From Pseudochrobactrum saccharolyticum (lineage in GTDB: Bacteria > Pseudomonadota > Alphaproteobacteria > Rhizobiales > Rhizobiaceae), in assembly GCF_008801715.1 (NCBI RefSeq), contig NZ_VZPG01000001.1, positions 620,001 through 684,000 on the forward strand: DNA of 64,000 bases, in the 5' to 3' direction. The notes beneath the pieces were generated by a model that was given only the letters and a program-made list of their open reading frames with translations, had not been told where the DNA came from and did not search any database. Positions 25,997 to 35,604 of the stretch are shown piece after piece; position 1 is the stretch's first letter, and the number at the start of each line of letters is the position of its first letter. The translations under genes and the position numbers were made by a program.

Positions 25997-28735
25997 ATGA
26001 TGATTTGCAGAGTGATCAGTATAAGCCGGATCAAAAAAGAAGCTGCGCGCTTATCGGTGCTGCTACTGTCGGTTTTCACAGTCACTCATTCTGCTCTATC
26101 CCAAAATTTACCTCCCTATCAGGAACTGAGTACCAGACACATATGTGAAGCCACACCCGTGATGGCTGCTCCGGGAAAATCCCCTGCCCATATGTTGAAA
26201 TCGGGCGAAGAGGTTCGGATAAAGGACGTCACTTTCGGGGCAGATAATCTACCCTATTTTGCAATCGACTATGCAACCGGAACAGGCCTGCAACGTGCAA
26301 CAGGTTTTGTGCCTGTAGAAAAAATCAGTCATTTTTGCGATTTCACCAAGCGTTCTGACAGCGGTCACAGTTTTCAGGCTCCTCCCAATACCTGCCATCT
26401 GATCGCGGTTAAAACAGACACGCTAACAGCTTTGAACAAGCAAGCCGTCCCTCTGAAAGAATATCGCCCGTCCATGGCCGCTTACCGATTGGCTGACGGT
26501 CAATATGCGCTTTCACTTGGCCTGCTGAATATTCGGGCAAGCGGGAATATTTTGGGGCGCGCCAGTGATCTTCCCGAAAACAGCGAATGCTCAACAGGCA
26601 CCGAATTCATTGAAGCATTAGTAAAAAATGAAAAGGAATTTTCAGAGGGAGAGAATGATCGCTTTGCCTCTGTCTCCGACCGTCTTGCTGCTGCCCGCAA
26701 CTTGATGGAGCAGACAGGAGATGCAGCTAATCTTAAGAAAGCCTGCGATCTGGGATTGAACGAAGCCTGCAGCAGCTATGCTGAAGCGATCTACAATATA
26801 GAAGATCCGGACGGCACTTTACCCGCAAAGGTTACACATTACGCTCTGATGGGCTGTATGGGCGGAGACATACGCGGCTGTCAGCTGGCGATCAACCGCA
26901 CAGACAATACATTGGAGAATGCGCAGTTTCGCGCGGTCGAGGGCGGCACCGGCAATGCTGAAGATCTTGTACTGCCTGAACTTGCCAAGCCGGGCTGCGA
27001 CGCACGTCAGGCTGTGAGCTGCATTCTGCTTGCCCGCGGCACCGCAACTTATACAAAGCCTACGCTTGCAGAGGCCGCATCGAATTTTACCGCGAAACTC
27101 ACAGCATGCAGATCCGGTATTGCATGGGCTTGTGAAGAAGTTCCTGATGCCTTCGGATATGTTGTGCAAGCCCGTAGTGAATATACATCTGCAACAGCCG
27201 ACGAGAATTATTCACTCGGATCATTGACCGAAGAAATTTGTACGCCCGGCCCGAAACAACCCAATATTGTGCACTGTAAACCCGCTTATTATAAATATCG
27301 GGATTTTCTGCAGGCAAACAAAACGCCGCCACTCACGGATACAAGAATTGCAAAAGCAAAAGGTTTGCTTGAACGCGGCTGTATCGCGGGTGATCCGGCA
27401 GCCTGTGCGGTACAATCCAAACTAACTGATCACTGGTCTGCTGAAGACCGGAATGCGGCAGCTGCCAGAGCAATCAAGTTGTGCGCCGGACAGTCTGACA
27501 AGGACAGCATTTGTGACAATCTTGGTGTTGCGCTTGATCCAAATCTCGAAACGGCAAAACCTGCCCAGCGCACACTCTACGACACGCTTGTTATGACATG
27601 CATGACAGACAAAACGTCCAACGGTCCGCAGGCGTGCAGCGCTGCGGTATCCGCCTATGCTTCTCTGGAAAGCACGGATCAGGTACACAATATTGAAACA
27701 ATGCTGGCGAATGCGTGTAATAATGAAAATATCAATGGCTGTCAGACATTAGCATCGCTTATCGCTACAAAAGCGCAAAATAATCCGGAGACAAATCAGT
27801 CACCTGAGGAAAACAAAAGCGTCACTCTGTTATCCGTGCTGCGTACCGGTTGTCGCTTTGATGACAACCCCGCCAGTACCTGCCTTTCCTTAGCAGATAG
27901 TTTGAGCTCTGCCGGTGAAGTTAACGCCGCGATGGATGTCTACACCAAGACGTGCGGATATCAGGTTACTCACGCCAACGAAAGACTTGCGGATGTGCGT
28001 ATTTGCTATGATGCAGCCAAATTCGCACTAAGTCAGAAGACCCGCTATGCCAGTGCACTGCAATGGTCGGAATTTGCCTGCAATTCTGCCGATCTGGGGC
28101 TGTCTCCCTATGCATGCAAACTGGCCGGAAATATCTATGCCTCAGGACTTGGTATAGAAGCAGATTTACAAAAAGCCGCTATAGCCTATCGGAACGGATG
28201 TTTTCATCCTTACATGAAGACGACAGATGGCGAGGCCTGCCTCAAATACGGAAATATGTTGCTGGAGGCGCATGATAACCCCGACAGCGCAGCCTCTGTA
28301 ACACCTGACGATCTGCAAAATTCAGGTGACATGATATCAGAAGCTTCCAGAGCCTATGACATGGGCTGCATGGACAATATTGAGCAGGCTTGTCAGGCAA
28401 ACCGGAAATTGCTGACCGACTGGAGCAAGGGACTATATTCCCATAACCGCGTGCAGTGCCGCGTTGAGGATGACCGTGGGTCTGTCTATTCCGACAAGAT
28501 ATGCCGTGAATTTTCATTCTACCAAGCTGACGGGCAACTCAAAGAAGAACGCCGTCAGATCAGGCTCGAAGTCTATGTATGGCCCGACGGTGACCGCAGC
28601 GTCGTCTATCAAAGAGATGGTACGTGGTTACTCAACGAGGTAACAACAGCCGGACTTCGCCATGTCGATGCAACAAAATGCTGGCGCAATCCGGTTTCAA
28701 AACGAAGCTTCTGTGTCAGTCCCCTTCAGGAGTAA
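25997..28735 (+). CDS. Large secreted cysteine-rich protein with SH3-like N-terminus and Sel1-like repeats
   Basis: A 912-residue product, not recognised as a named protein. The start at 25997 or 26000 follows GGAGGAAG; the frame is open back to 25940. The signal anchor or peptide is LSVLLLSVFTVTHSALS. After it, residues about 35-105 (LKSGEEVRIKDVTFG ... GFVPVEKISHFC) look like a bacterial SH3 domain. The rest is helical with spaced Cys pairs (KKACDLGLNEACSSYA, ERGCIAGDPAACAV, NACNNENINGCQTLA, EFACNSADLGLSPYACKLAGN, DMGCMDNIEQACQAN), as in Sel1-like, Helicobacter cysteine-rich-type solenoids. Disulfides would staple helices in the periplasm. No enzyme motif is visible. It stands alone between nag genes and glutaminase. 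Confidence 0.75.
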   Translation: MMICRVISISRIKKEAARLSVLLLSVFTVTHSALSQNLPPYQELSTRHICEATPVMAAPGKSPAHMLKSGEEVRIKDVTFGADNLPYFAIDYATGTGLQRATGFVPVEKISHFCDFTKRSDSGHSFQAPPNTCHLIAVKTDTLTALNKQAVPLKEYRPSMAAYRLADGQYALSLGLLNIRASGNILGRASDLPENSECSTGTEFIEALVKNEKEFSEGENDRFASVSDRLAAARNLMEQTGDAANLKKACDLGLNEACSSYAEAIYNIEDPDGTLPAKVTHYALMGCMGGDIRGCQLAINRTDNTLENAQFRAVEGGTGNAEDLVLPELAKPGCDARQAVSCILLARGTATYTKPTLAEAASNFTAKLTACRSGIAWACEEVPDAFGYVVQARSEYTSATADENYSLGSLTEEICTPGPKQPNIVHCKPAYYKYRDFLQANKTPPLTDTRIAKAKGLLERGCIAGDPAACAVQSKLTDHWSAEDRNAAAARAIKLCAGQSDKDSICDNLGVALDPNLETAKPAQRTLYDTLVMTCMTDKTSNGPQACSAAVSAYASLESTDQVHNIETMLANACNNENINGCQTLASLIATKAQNNPETNQSPEENKSVTLLSVLRTGCRFDDNPASTCLSLADSLSSAGEVNAAMDVYTKTCGYQVTHANERLADVRICYDAAKFALSQKTRYASALQWSEFACNSADLGLSPYACKLAGNIYASGLGIEADLQKAAIAYRNGCFHPYMKTTDGEACLKYGNMLLEAHDNPDSAASVTPDDLQNSGDMISEASRAYDMGCMDNIEQACQANRKLLTDWSKGLYSHNRVQCRVEDDRGSVYSDKICREFSFYQADGQLKEERRQIRLEVYVWPDGDRSVVYQRDGTWLLNEVTTAGLRHVDATKCWRNPVSKRSFCVSPLQE

Positions 28736-28780
28736 GGTTTTTCGTTTTTGCCCGATGCAAATCTCACAGAGAATGTCGCT

Positions 28781-29713
28781 TCAGCTCCCGAACACAGACC
28801 AGCCCATGCGGCGGCACAGGATTTCCAAAGCCCGTGTGCCAAGCAGCGAGTTGCCGTGCTGGTTCAAGCCCGGTGACCACACAGCAATGGATGAAATACC
28901 GGGAACGATAGCGAGTATACCGCCACCGACACCGCTTTTGGCTGGCACGCCGACACGAAATGCAAAATCGCCGGAGCCGTCATAGTGACCACAGGTCATC
29001 ATCAGCGCATTGATACGCAAGGCCCGTTCCACACTGACAATACGATGATTACTGACAGGATTGCGGCCGGATGCAGAAAGAAACAGCCCTGCCCGCGCCA
29101 GTTGCTCACAGGACATCGCCAAAGCACATTGGTGGTGATACACGCCCAGTACATGAGGCGGCAGATTGTCGAGATTTTTATTAGCTTTCAATAAATTGGC
29201 CAGCGCCGCATTATTGAAGCCGGTGCGGTCTTCTGCTTTTGCCACCACTTCATCAATATAAATATCGTCGTCTTCAGCGATGGATTGCACAAAACGTACA
29301 ATCTCGCCGATCGTTTCACGCGGCTGATGCGAACTCAGCAAAATGTCCGAGATAACAATGGCACCGGCATTGATGAACGGGTTGCGCGGCAGTCCTTTTT
29401 CCAGCTCAAGCAAGACACTGGAGTTAAAAGGATCGCCCGAAGGCTCGCGGCCGACACGCTGCCAAATGCCATCCCCTCTTTTGCCCAGAGCCAGCGCCAG
29501 AGCAAACACTTTGGAAATACTTTGGATAGAGAATTTTTCCTGAGCGTCACCGGCAGAAATCAATGTGCCGTCATGAAGCATAATGGATATGCCGAATTTC
29601 GCGGGATCAACCTGTGCAAGAGGCGGAATATAATCAGCGACTTTGCCACGGATACCGGTATCTTTGATTTCAGCCTCGATTTCATCGAGTACGGCGCGCA
29701 AACGCTGTTTCAA
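28781..29713 (-). CDS. glsA: Glutaminase
   Basis: A 310-residue serine-dependent beta-lactamase-fold glutaminase (glutamine to glutamate and ammonia). The catalytic SxxK motif is visible in [17 protein letters not shown] near residues 63-79, with an [10 protein letters not shown] block, [15 protein letters not shown] and a C-terminal [17 protein letters not shown]. The length equals that of typical GlsA. It is cytosolic, with no signal peptide. Glutaminases can contribute to acid resistance through ammonia release; that role is family knowledge, not seen here. It converges with the Sel1-like gene and lies about 150 bp downstream of the MHS transporter on the same strand. Confidence 0.96.
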   Translation of the reverse strand: MKQRLRAVLDEIEAEIKDTGIRGKVADYIPPLAQVDPAKFGISIMLHDGTLISAGDAQEKFSIQSISKVFALALALGKRGDGIWQRVGREPSGDPFNSSVLLELEKGLPRNPFINAGAIVISDILLSSHQPRETIGEIVRFVQSIAEDDDIYIDEVVAKAEDRTGFNNAALANLLKANKNLDNLPPHVLGVYHHQCALAMSCEQLARAGLFLSASGRNPVSNHRIVSVERALRINALMMTCGHYDGSGDFAFRVGVPAKSGVGGGILAIVPGISSIAVWSPGLNQHGNSLLGTRALEILCRRMGWSVFGS

Positions 29714-29808
29714 CTATTTTACACCTTTGAGATACCGCTATTGCGTAACCAACAGTCATAAAAGCAGCGGTGACCGGTTTACACCGCATCACCGCCTGCT
29801 TGTGAGCC

Positions 29809-29836
29809 AGAATGGCTAAACAATGCCAGCCATTCT
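29809..29836 (-). terminator. Stem-loop after MHS transporter gene (weak terminator candidate)
   Basis: AGAATGGCT (29809-29817) pairs perfectly with AGCCATTCT (29828-29836) around a 10-nt loop. No T-run follows on the minus strand, so it may only stabilise the transcript end. Confidence 0.35.
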
Positions 29837-29860
29837 GTCCATTCTCAAATGCGCGATCTT

Positions 29861-31171
29861 TTAACGTTTAACGTCAAAATTACGGGTTTCCGGCATCATA
29901 AACATCGCCACAAGCGAAATCACACTGGTTGCAACCACATAATAAGCCGGTGCCACAGCACCAAAAATGCCGATCAGCCATGTGATGATAAACTGTGTGG
30001 TGCCGCCAAACAATGTCGCACCGATCGCATAGATCAGGGAAACACCGGTGGCACGCAGAGCAATCGGCATCATCTCAGGGATTGCCACAAGGCTTGCAGC
30101 GCCTGTCATCGAGGTGAGCAGTGTAATCGCAGCGGTTACAATCAGCAGCACTGTCGCATCTTTGGATTCCGACAGCCAGAAAAACAGCGGGATAATAACA
30201 ATCATCAACACGATACGCGGCCAGATCATCACACCTTTACGGCCGTATTTATCAGCAAGATAACCGGCAACGAGGGCGAAAATGAAAGTCATCGTACCGC
30301 CAAGCACTGTACCGGCCTGCGCCAGTGTTGCCGGCAGTTTCAGGGTCTGAATGGCATAGGTGGTCATGTAGTTGCCTACCTGTGTCGACACGGTGGTCGA
30401 AATCATCACCAGAATACCCAGCACCAGAAAACGGGTGTGATCGGAGAAAACCGAAGTCACAATCTGCGTGCCGGTTTTATCGCTCGGCTTTTCCAGAGTT
30501 TCCGGCAAAGCGCGGCGGATATAAAGCGCGATCGGAATAAGTGCCAGCGAGACGAGGAACGGAATACGCCAGCCCCATGACACCAGATCTTCATGCGGCA
30601 GATACCATGACACCAGCACGCCCATCAGACCACCGGCAACAACGGCGATACCCTGACTGGCAATCTGCCAGCTGGCATAAAGGCCGCGCTTGTCACGCGG
30701 TGCAGCTTCGATAAGCATAGCAGATGCCGGCCCGACTTCACCGCCCAGTGCCAGCCCCTGCAACAGGCGGCACAGCAGAACGATAATCGGCGCGGCAATA
30801 CCAATGGTTTCATAGCTTGGTGTTGCGGCAAGACCCAATGTACCGACGGTAATCAGCGTCACGGTCAGGATCATTGCAGCACGACGCCCTGCTTTATCCG
30901 CGAAAGCACCAATCAGAACGCCGCCAAGCGGACGGGTGAAAAAGCCCACACCAAAAACCGCAACCGAGGCCAGAAGGCTTGCTGTTTCACTGCCCAGCGG
31001 GAAAAATGTCTGCCCGATATAAACCGCGAAAAACGAATAGACGATGAAATCGTAAAATTCGAGGGCGTTACCGGCAACGGCCGCGGCAATTGCCTTGACC
31101 GGTGGTTTTTCAGACTGGCCGGACAGATCGTCCGAAGCCGTATTCGGCGCGTGCATAACAGAAGCGCTCAT
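29861..31171 (-). CDS. MFS transporter, metabolite:H+ symporter (MHS) family
   Basis: A 436-residue permease with about 12 TM segments. MHS hallmarks are visible: AVAGNALEFYDFIVYSFFAVYIGQTFF at TM1, the loop 2-3 motif GAFADKAGRRAAMI, a LQGLALGGEVGPASAML segment at TM4, and GYLADKYGRKGVM in the second half. The family carries citrate, ketoglutarate, proline/betaine or shikimate with protons. It lies 27 bp after an M20 amidohydrolase gene in the same direction, so an organic acid or amino-acid conjugate that the hydrolase releases is a plausible cargo. Confidence 0.92.
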   Translation of the reverse strand: MSASVMHAPNTASDDLSGQSEKPPVKAIAAAVAGNALEFYDFIVYSFFAVYIGQTFFPLGSETASLLASVAVFGVGFFTRPLGGVLIGAFADKAGRRAAMILTVTLITVGTLGLAATPSYETIGIAAPIIVLLCRLLQGLALGGEVGPASAMLIEAAPRDKRGLYASWQIASQGIAVVAGGLMGVLVSWYLPHEDLVSWGWRIPFLVSLALIPIALYIRRALPETLEKPSDKTGTQIVTSVFSDHTRFLVLGILVMISTTVSTQVGNYMTTYAIQTLKLPATLAQAGTVLGGTMTFIFALVAGYLADKYGRKGVMIWPRIVLMIVIIPLFFWLSESKDATVLLIVTAAITLLTSMTGAASLVAIPEMMPIALRATGVSLIYAIGATLFGGTTQFIITWLIGIFGAVAPAYYVVATSVISLVAMFMMPETRNFDVKR

Positions 31172-31198
31172 GGTTATCCTCCAACAGATATAATAGTT

Positions 31199-32401
31199 TT
31201 AGTCTTTACGGCCTCTGGTGCCGTTCAGGAATTCCTCCGTCAAGGCTACCCAATAAGCGGCTCCCTCAACGATATTCGCATCATTAAAATCGAAGCCGTC
31301 ATTATGCAGCGCACGGCTCACAGGGCCTGGCTGATCGCCGTTCCCGAGAAAAACATAAGAACCGGGGCGCTTTTCGAGCATGAATGCGAAATCTTCACTG
31401 CCGGTCATCGGCGTGGTCTGGGCAACAAAATTACCTTCAGCGGCAAAGCGCTGACCGACCTCACGTGCAAACTCAGTTTCTTCAGTGGAATTCTGCAAGG
31501 CAGGATAGCCGCGAACATAATCAATATCGGCTTTGACGCCGAAACTCTGTGCCTGCGTGGCGACCAGATCACGAATACGGTCTTCAAGCAGATCGCGGAC
31601 TTCCGGTTTGAAACAGCGCACTGTCAGTTCGATCTGGGCAGCCTCAGGGATGACATTATTCGCCATACCTGCCTGCATAACACCGACGGTAACGACAGCG
31701 GCATCCAGCGGATTAATATTGCGGGCAACTACAGTCTGCAAGGCCACGACGATAGCAGCAGTAGCAACAATCGGATCGGCCGTTGTGTGCGGCTGCGCAC
31801 CATGACCGCCACGACCGGTGATCTTGATGGAAACACTGTCGGACGATGCCATCATTGCACCATCATAAAATTGCAACTGGCCTTGCGGCGATCCCGGCAT
31901 ATTGTGGATGCCAAAAACGGCATCGCACGGGAATTTTTCAAACAAGCCGTCAGCAACCATACGGGCTGCACCGCTATCAGGGCGGCCATATTCTTCAGCA
32001 GGCTGGAAGATCAGATTAACAGTGCCGTTGAAATTGCGGCGCTCGGCCAGCGCTTTTGCAGCAGCGAGCAACATTGTTGTGTGACCGTCATGTCCGCAGG
32101 CATGCATCACACCACTATTGACGCTGGCATAAGGCAGACCGGTTGCTTCCAAAATCGGCAGCGCATCCATATCCGCACGCAGACCAATGGCCGCTGAGCC
32201 GTCTCCGCTGCGCAACTGGCCGACAATACCGGTTGTGCCGATATTGCGCTCAACCTTATAGCCCCATTTTTCCAGCAAATCAGCGACAATGCCACCGGTT
32301 CTGATTTCGTTAAATGCCAGTTCAGGGTGCTGGTGCAGATCACGCCTCAGCGCAACAAACTCCTCAACATCGCGCTCAATCAGCGTTCTGATGTTTTTCA
32401 T
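31199..32401 (-). CDS. M20 family amidohydrolase (hippurate hydrolase / N-acyl amino acid type), copy 1
   Basis: A 400-residue dinuclear metal amidohydrolase that cleaves N-acyl amino acids. Metal and catalytic motifs are visible: DLHQHPELAFNE, RADMDALPI, MHACGHDGHTTMLL, FQPAEE and the late TPMTGSEDFAFML. The satellite dimerisation domain lies between about 185 and 300 (GRGGHGAQPHTTADP). It precedes the MHS transporter gene and is divergent from a LysR regulator, which makes a hydrolase-transporter pair under LysR control likely. A close paralogue lies at 34277-35470. Confidence 0.92.
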   Translation of the reverse strand: MKNIRTLIERDVEEFVALRRDLHQHPELAFNEIRTGGIVADLLEKWGYKVERNIGTTGIVGQLRSGDGSAAIGLRADMDALPILEATGLPYASVNSGVMHACGHDGHTTMLLAAAKALAERRNFNGTVNLIFQPAEEYGRPDSGAARMVADGLFEKFPCDAVFGIHNMPGSPQGQLQFYDGAMMASSDSVSIKITGRGGHGAQPHTTADPIVATAAIVVALQTVVARNINPLDAAVVTVGVMQAGMANNVIPEAAQIELTVRCFKPEVRDLLEDRIRDLVATQAQSFGVKADIDYVRGYPALQNSTEETEFAREVGQRFAAEGNFVAQTTPMTGSEDFAFMLEKRPGSYVFLGNGDQPGPVSRALHNDGFDFNDANIVEGAAYWVALTEEFLNGTRGRKD

Positions 32402-32524
32402 GACTCCACCCTCCTAGACTTAAAAACCATTACCGATGTTAGCTACGAGGTGCATTTTCATTTGTCCAATGCATAGTAAATTTGATAATCATGCATAATA
32501 GGCATACCAGTTTAGGAAAGTTTC

Positions 32525-33433
32525 ATGAACATTCAGCAATTACGACATTTTATTGCGCTTGCTGAGAAAGGCTCTTTCACACGGGCAGCGGAACATGCGC
32601 ATCTCACCCAACCGGCACTGTCGCGCAGCATTGCGCAACTGGAAGCCGAGCTGGGGATGAAGCTGGTTGATAGAATCGGCAAGCGCTGTGAAGTCACGGC
32701 TTTTGGCGATGTGGTGCTCGACCATGCACGCCGCGTATTATTCGAGACAGAAGAGCTTTATCGTGTGGTCAAACAGCAGCATGAAGGCAGTGCGGGAAGA
32801 ATCAGGATCGGGCTTGGATCAACACCAAGCGCCCTGCTCACAGCGCCGCTTCTGAGCCGGTTTTCCACCACCAATCCGTCTTTGCATATTCTGCTGATGC
32901 GCGGTTCCATTCCGTTGCAGGTGCAGGCATTGCGGGAGAGAACGCTGGACATGCTGGTCGTCGAGATCAGAGGTGTGACGATAACCGCAGACCTGCATAT
33001 TGAAATGCTGCCCGCATTGCGCACAGGTTTTCTGGTCAGTCAGGGGCATCCCTTGCTGCAAAATCAACAGGTCAAGTTTTCTGATCTGCGGCCATGGCCA
33101 TTGGCAACCACCATCCTCGCACCGGAGCAGATACGCAATATGGTCGCGATCTACGGACCGGAAGCCCATCCGGATGAGAGCGTAACTTTCCACTCCGACG
33201 CGATTGACGGGTTGCTTCAGACTACATTGAGCAGTCAAACCATTTATTACGGCGTTATCGCACCGGCACATGAGCTGATAACATCAGGACAATTGGTGGA
33301 AGTTCCTGTGCGTCCGGTTTCAGACACGTCGCAATTCGCCATCATTCGCCTGTCCGGTCGTTCCCAGCCGCCAATGTTCCCCATTCTGCGTAATCTCATT
33401 CGCGAGAGAATGGAGGAATGGAGTGCGATTTGA
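32525..33433 (+). CDS. LysR family transcriptional regulator
   Basis: A 302-residue LysR regulator. The N-terminal HTH is textbook: MNIQQLRHFIALAEKGSFTR, HLTQPALSRSIAQLEAELG and RIGKRCEVTAFGDVVL. The effector domain follows from about residue 92 (RIRIGLGSTPSALLTAPLL). It is divergent from the M20 amidohydrolase, with 123 bp between the starts that contain TGCAT and ATGCA half-sites separated by 16 bp (32470-32495). Control of the neighbouring hydrolase and MHS transporter is the usual LysR arrangement (inference). Confidence 0.93.
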   Translation: MNIQQLRHFIALAEKGSFTRAAEHAHLTQPALSRSIAQLEAELGMKLVDRIGKRCEVTAFGDVVLDHARRVLFETEELYRVVKQQHEGSAGRIRIGLGSTPSALLTAPLLSRFSTTNPSLHILLMRGSIPLQVQALRERTLDMLVVEIRGVTITADLHIEMLPALRTGFLVSQGHPLLQNQQVKFSDLRPWPLATTILAPEQIRNMVAIYGPEAHPDESVTFHSDAIDGLLQTTLSSQTIYYGVIAPAHELITSGQLVEVPVRPVSDTSQFAIIRLSGRSQPPMFPILRNLIRERMEEWSAI

Positions 33434-33507
33434 CGGCTTTACCGCCATCAGCAGCTCCGGTTCTTGACCATGCGCGCATTATTCTCCAGTAACAACACAT
33501 ACAGACA

Positions 33508-34113
33508 GTGCCGGAGCATCCCTTGAAAACCATTGCAATTGATTTTGAAACTGCCAATGAACAACGCAGCAGCGCCTGTTCTGTCGGTCTGGCATGGATT
33601 GAAGATGGTCAGGTCGTGCGTGTTGTAGAGCGCTTTATCCGGCCGAAAACTATGCGCTTTTCCTCTTTCAACATTGCCATCCACGGTATCCGTCCGGAGC
33701 ATGTGGAAGATGCTGGAGAATTTCCGGAAGTGATGGATGAATTCGCTGATGACTTTATGGGAGCCACAATGATTGCCCATAATGCAGCTTTTGATTTCAG
33801 TGTCTGGCGCGCTTCGCTGGATCAGTATCAGCAGAGCTATCCTGAACTGCATTATCTGTGTTCCGTCAAAATGGCACAAAAAGTCTGGCCGCAATTGCCG
33901 TCACACAAGCTGAATATTCTGGCTGATTATCTTGGCCTGAGCTTTCATCATCATAATGCTGCGGAAGATGCTGCGATCTGTGCTCAGGCAACAATCGCTA
34001 TGGCACATTCTGTGGGGGCTGCCACATTGGCGGACATGCCGCGCATAATCGGTATGCGAGCCGGTCGTCTCTTTGCCAACGGATATGAGGCCTGCACCAG
34101 CCGCAAAAAATAA
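33508..34113 (+). CDS. DEDDh-type 3'-5' exonuclease (DNA polymerase III epsilon-like)
   Basis: A 201-residue exonuclease-fold protein. The Exo I motif is IAIDFETAN, Exo II is IAHNAAFDFSVW, and Exo IIIepsilon is HHHNAAEDAAICAQ with the His and Asp of the DEDDh type. It lacks the PHP-binding and other extra domains of full DnaQ, as expected for stand-alone repair or RNA-trimming exonucleases. The start may be the GTG at 33508 or the TTG at 33523 (LKTIAIDFET); neither has a strong ribosome site. A good terminator follows. It stands apart functionally from its catabolic neighbours. Confidence 0.9.
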   Translation: MPEHPLKTIAIDFETANEQRSSACSVGLAWIEDGQVVRVVERFIRPKTMRFSSFNIAIHGIRPEHVEDAGEFPEVMDEFADDFMGATMIAHNAAFDFSVWRASLDQYQQSYPELHYLCSVKMAQKVWPQLPSHKLNILADYLGLSFHHHNAAEDAAICAQATIAMAHSVGAATLADMPRIIGMRAGRLFANGYEACTSRKK

Positions 34114-34126
34114 TGATAGGAGTGCA

Positions 34127-34156
34127 GATAAAAAGGTGGCGAACCACCTTTTTATC
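34127..34156 (+). terminator. Rho-independent terminator after exonuclease gene
   Basis: GATAAAAAGGTGG (34127-34139) pairs with CCACCTTTTTATC (34144-34156) around CGAA. The T-run lies in the second arm and the A-run in the first, so it can act on either strand. Confidence 0.85.
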
Positions 34157-34174
34157 TCTCAGATGCGTTTCACA

Positions 34175-34279
34175 AGAGCGTGCTGCATGTAATCTGATCC
34201 ACTGCACTCGCTCTATTTCTTTGTTTTAACGCATGTCTTTATCCCAAAACCGGTGCCCACTTTTGGGAGACATGCTTTA
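34175..34279. repeat. RIME-type intergenic palindromic repeat, copy B
   Basis: It starts AGAGCG, closes the first palindrome with CTCGCTCT around 34207-34214, continues with TTTGTTTTAACGCATGTCTT and ends GGGAGACATGCTTTA. Its last bases form the TAA stop codon of the M20 gene on the minus strand (34277-34279). Confidence 0.75.
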
Positions 34280-35470
34280 GCTATTACCACCGGCAGCCAG
34301 ATAACGTTCAGCCAGTCGTGCCCAGAGGGCAGAACCAACCGGCAGATTTGCATCATTGAAGTTATATTTCGGATTATGCAGCACGGCTGAATCCATGCCA
34401 TTGCCAAGACGCAAGAAACTGCCCGGCTTGTGCTGGAGGAAATAAGAGAAATCCTCGCTGCCCGGGATCAACGGACAGGTTGAAACCTTGGCATCACCGA
34501 TCAGCTCACGCGCAACTTCCGTCGCAAAAGCGGTTTCCGCATCGGAATTGACCACCACCGGATAACCCAGTTCATATTTGATCTCAGCTGTTGCGCCATA
34601 GGCTGCCACATGCTGCTCAGTCAGTTCACAAACGCGCTTTTGCAGCAGCTCACGTACAACCGGTGAGAAAGAGCGGATGCTCACAGCCAGATCAACATCA
34701 TCAGGAATAACATTGGATGCTTCGCCGCCGTGAATTGTGCCGACAGTGATCACCGCTGTTTCAGTCGGATCAACATTGCGGGCAACCACAGTTTGCAGAG
34801 CCATCACCAGACTGCAGGCAACCATCACCGGATCAACGGTCAGATGCGGGCGGGAGGCGTGGCCGCCTTTGCCGATAACTTTGATATAGGCTGTGTCAGC
34901 CGCTGCCATCATCGGGCCGGAACGGGTGAGAATAGTGCCTTCCGGCGCACCCGGATGATTGTGCAGGCCAAAAATCGCATCGCACGGGAAACGCTCGAAC
35001 AGACCATCTGCGATCATTGCCTGCGCGCCGCTGATTTCACCGGCTTCTTCAGCAGGCTGGAACACCAGTGTCACAGTGCCGTTGAAATTCTTTGTCCGTG
35101 CCAGATGTTCAGCCGCGCCAAGCAGCATGGTTGTATGGCCGTCATGACCGCAGGCATGCATTTTACCGGCCACTGTACTTGCATAAGGCAGGCCGGTTTT
35201 CTCCAGAATTGGCAGCGCATCCATATCGGCACGGATCGCAACGCTGCGACCGCCGGTACCAACTGTCAGGCAACCGACAACGCCATGACCGCCGACATTG
35301 CGGGTAACGTCATAGCCCCAGCCTTCCAGCTTTTCAGCGACATAGGCTGCGGTCTTTTCTTCTTCGAAAGACAATTCAGGATTGGCATGGAGATGATGGC
35401 GGATTTCTTCCAATGCGCTGCGGCGTGGTTCAAGATCGGCGATACGGGCGAAATTATCGGACTGTGTCAT
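34277..35470 (-). CDS. M20 family amidohydrolase (hippurate hydrolase type), copy 2
   Basis: A 397-residue paralogue of the enzyme at 31199-32401, with the same motifs: RADMDALPI, MHACGHDGHTTMLL, FQPAEEAGE, GKGGHASRPHLTVDP and CPLIPGSEDFSYFL. It is predicted to hydrolyse N-acyl or N-benzoyl amino acids. The stop codon is supplied by an adjoining palindromic repeat. It lies downstream of the amino-acid ABC operon on the same strand, but a strong terminator at 35570-35603 separates the transcripts, so it has its own promoter in the 100 bp upstream. Confidence 0.91.
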   Translation of the reverse strand: MTQSDNFARIADLEPRRSALEEIRHHLHANPELSFEEEKTAAYVAEKLEGWGYDVTRNVGGHGVVGCLTVGTGGRSVAIRADMDALPILEKTGLPYASTVAGKMHACGHDGHTTMLLGAAEHLARTKNFNGTVTLVFQPAEEAGEISGAQAMIADGLFERFPCDAIFGLHNHPGAPEGTILTRSGPMMAAADTAYIKVIGKGGHASRPHLTVDPVMVACSLVMALQTVVARNVDPTETAVITVGTIHGGEASNVIPDDVDLAVSIRSFSPVVRELLQKRVCELTEQHVAAYGATAEIKYELGYPVVVNSDAETAFATEVARELIGDAKVSTCPLIPGSEDFSYFLQHKPGSFLRLGNGMDSAVLHNPKYNFNDANLPVGSALWARLAERYLAAGGNS

Positions 35471-35569
35471 GGTCTGCTCCCGTCCTCATAACGGGATCTC
35501 CTGTAATATTTATCGGCAGGCATGCTGCATTGCGGTCAGAGACTCAAACTACTGTATCATATATACAAA

Positions 35570-35603
35570 ACACGCCGGTTTTGTCTCCGGCGTGTTGTTT
35601 TTT
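35570..35603. terminator. Terminator of the polar amino-acid ABC operon
   Basis: ACACGCCGG (35570-35578) pairs perfectly with CCGGCGTGT (35587-35595) around TTTTGTCT. T-rich tails lie on both sides (TGTTTTTT to the right; TTTTG on the minus strand). It begins 2 bp after the ATPase stop on the minus strand. Confidence 0.85.
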
Positions 35604-35604
35604 A

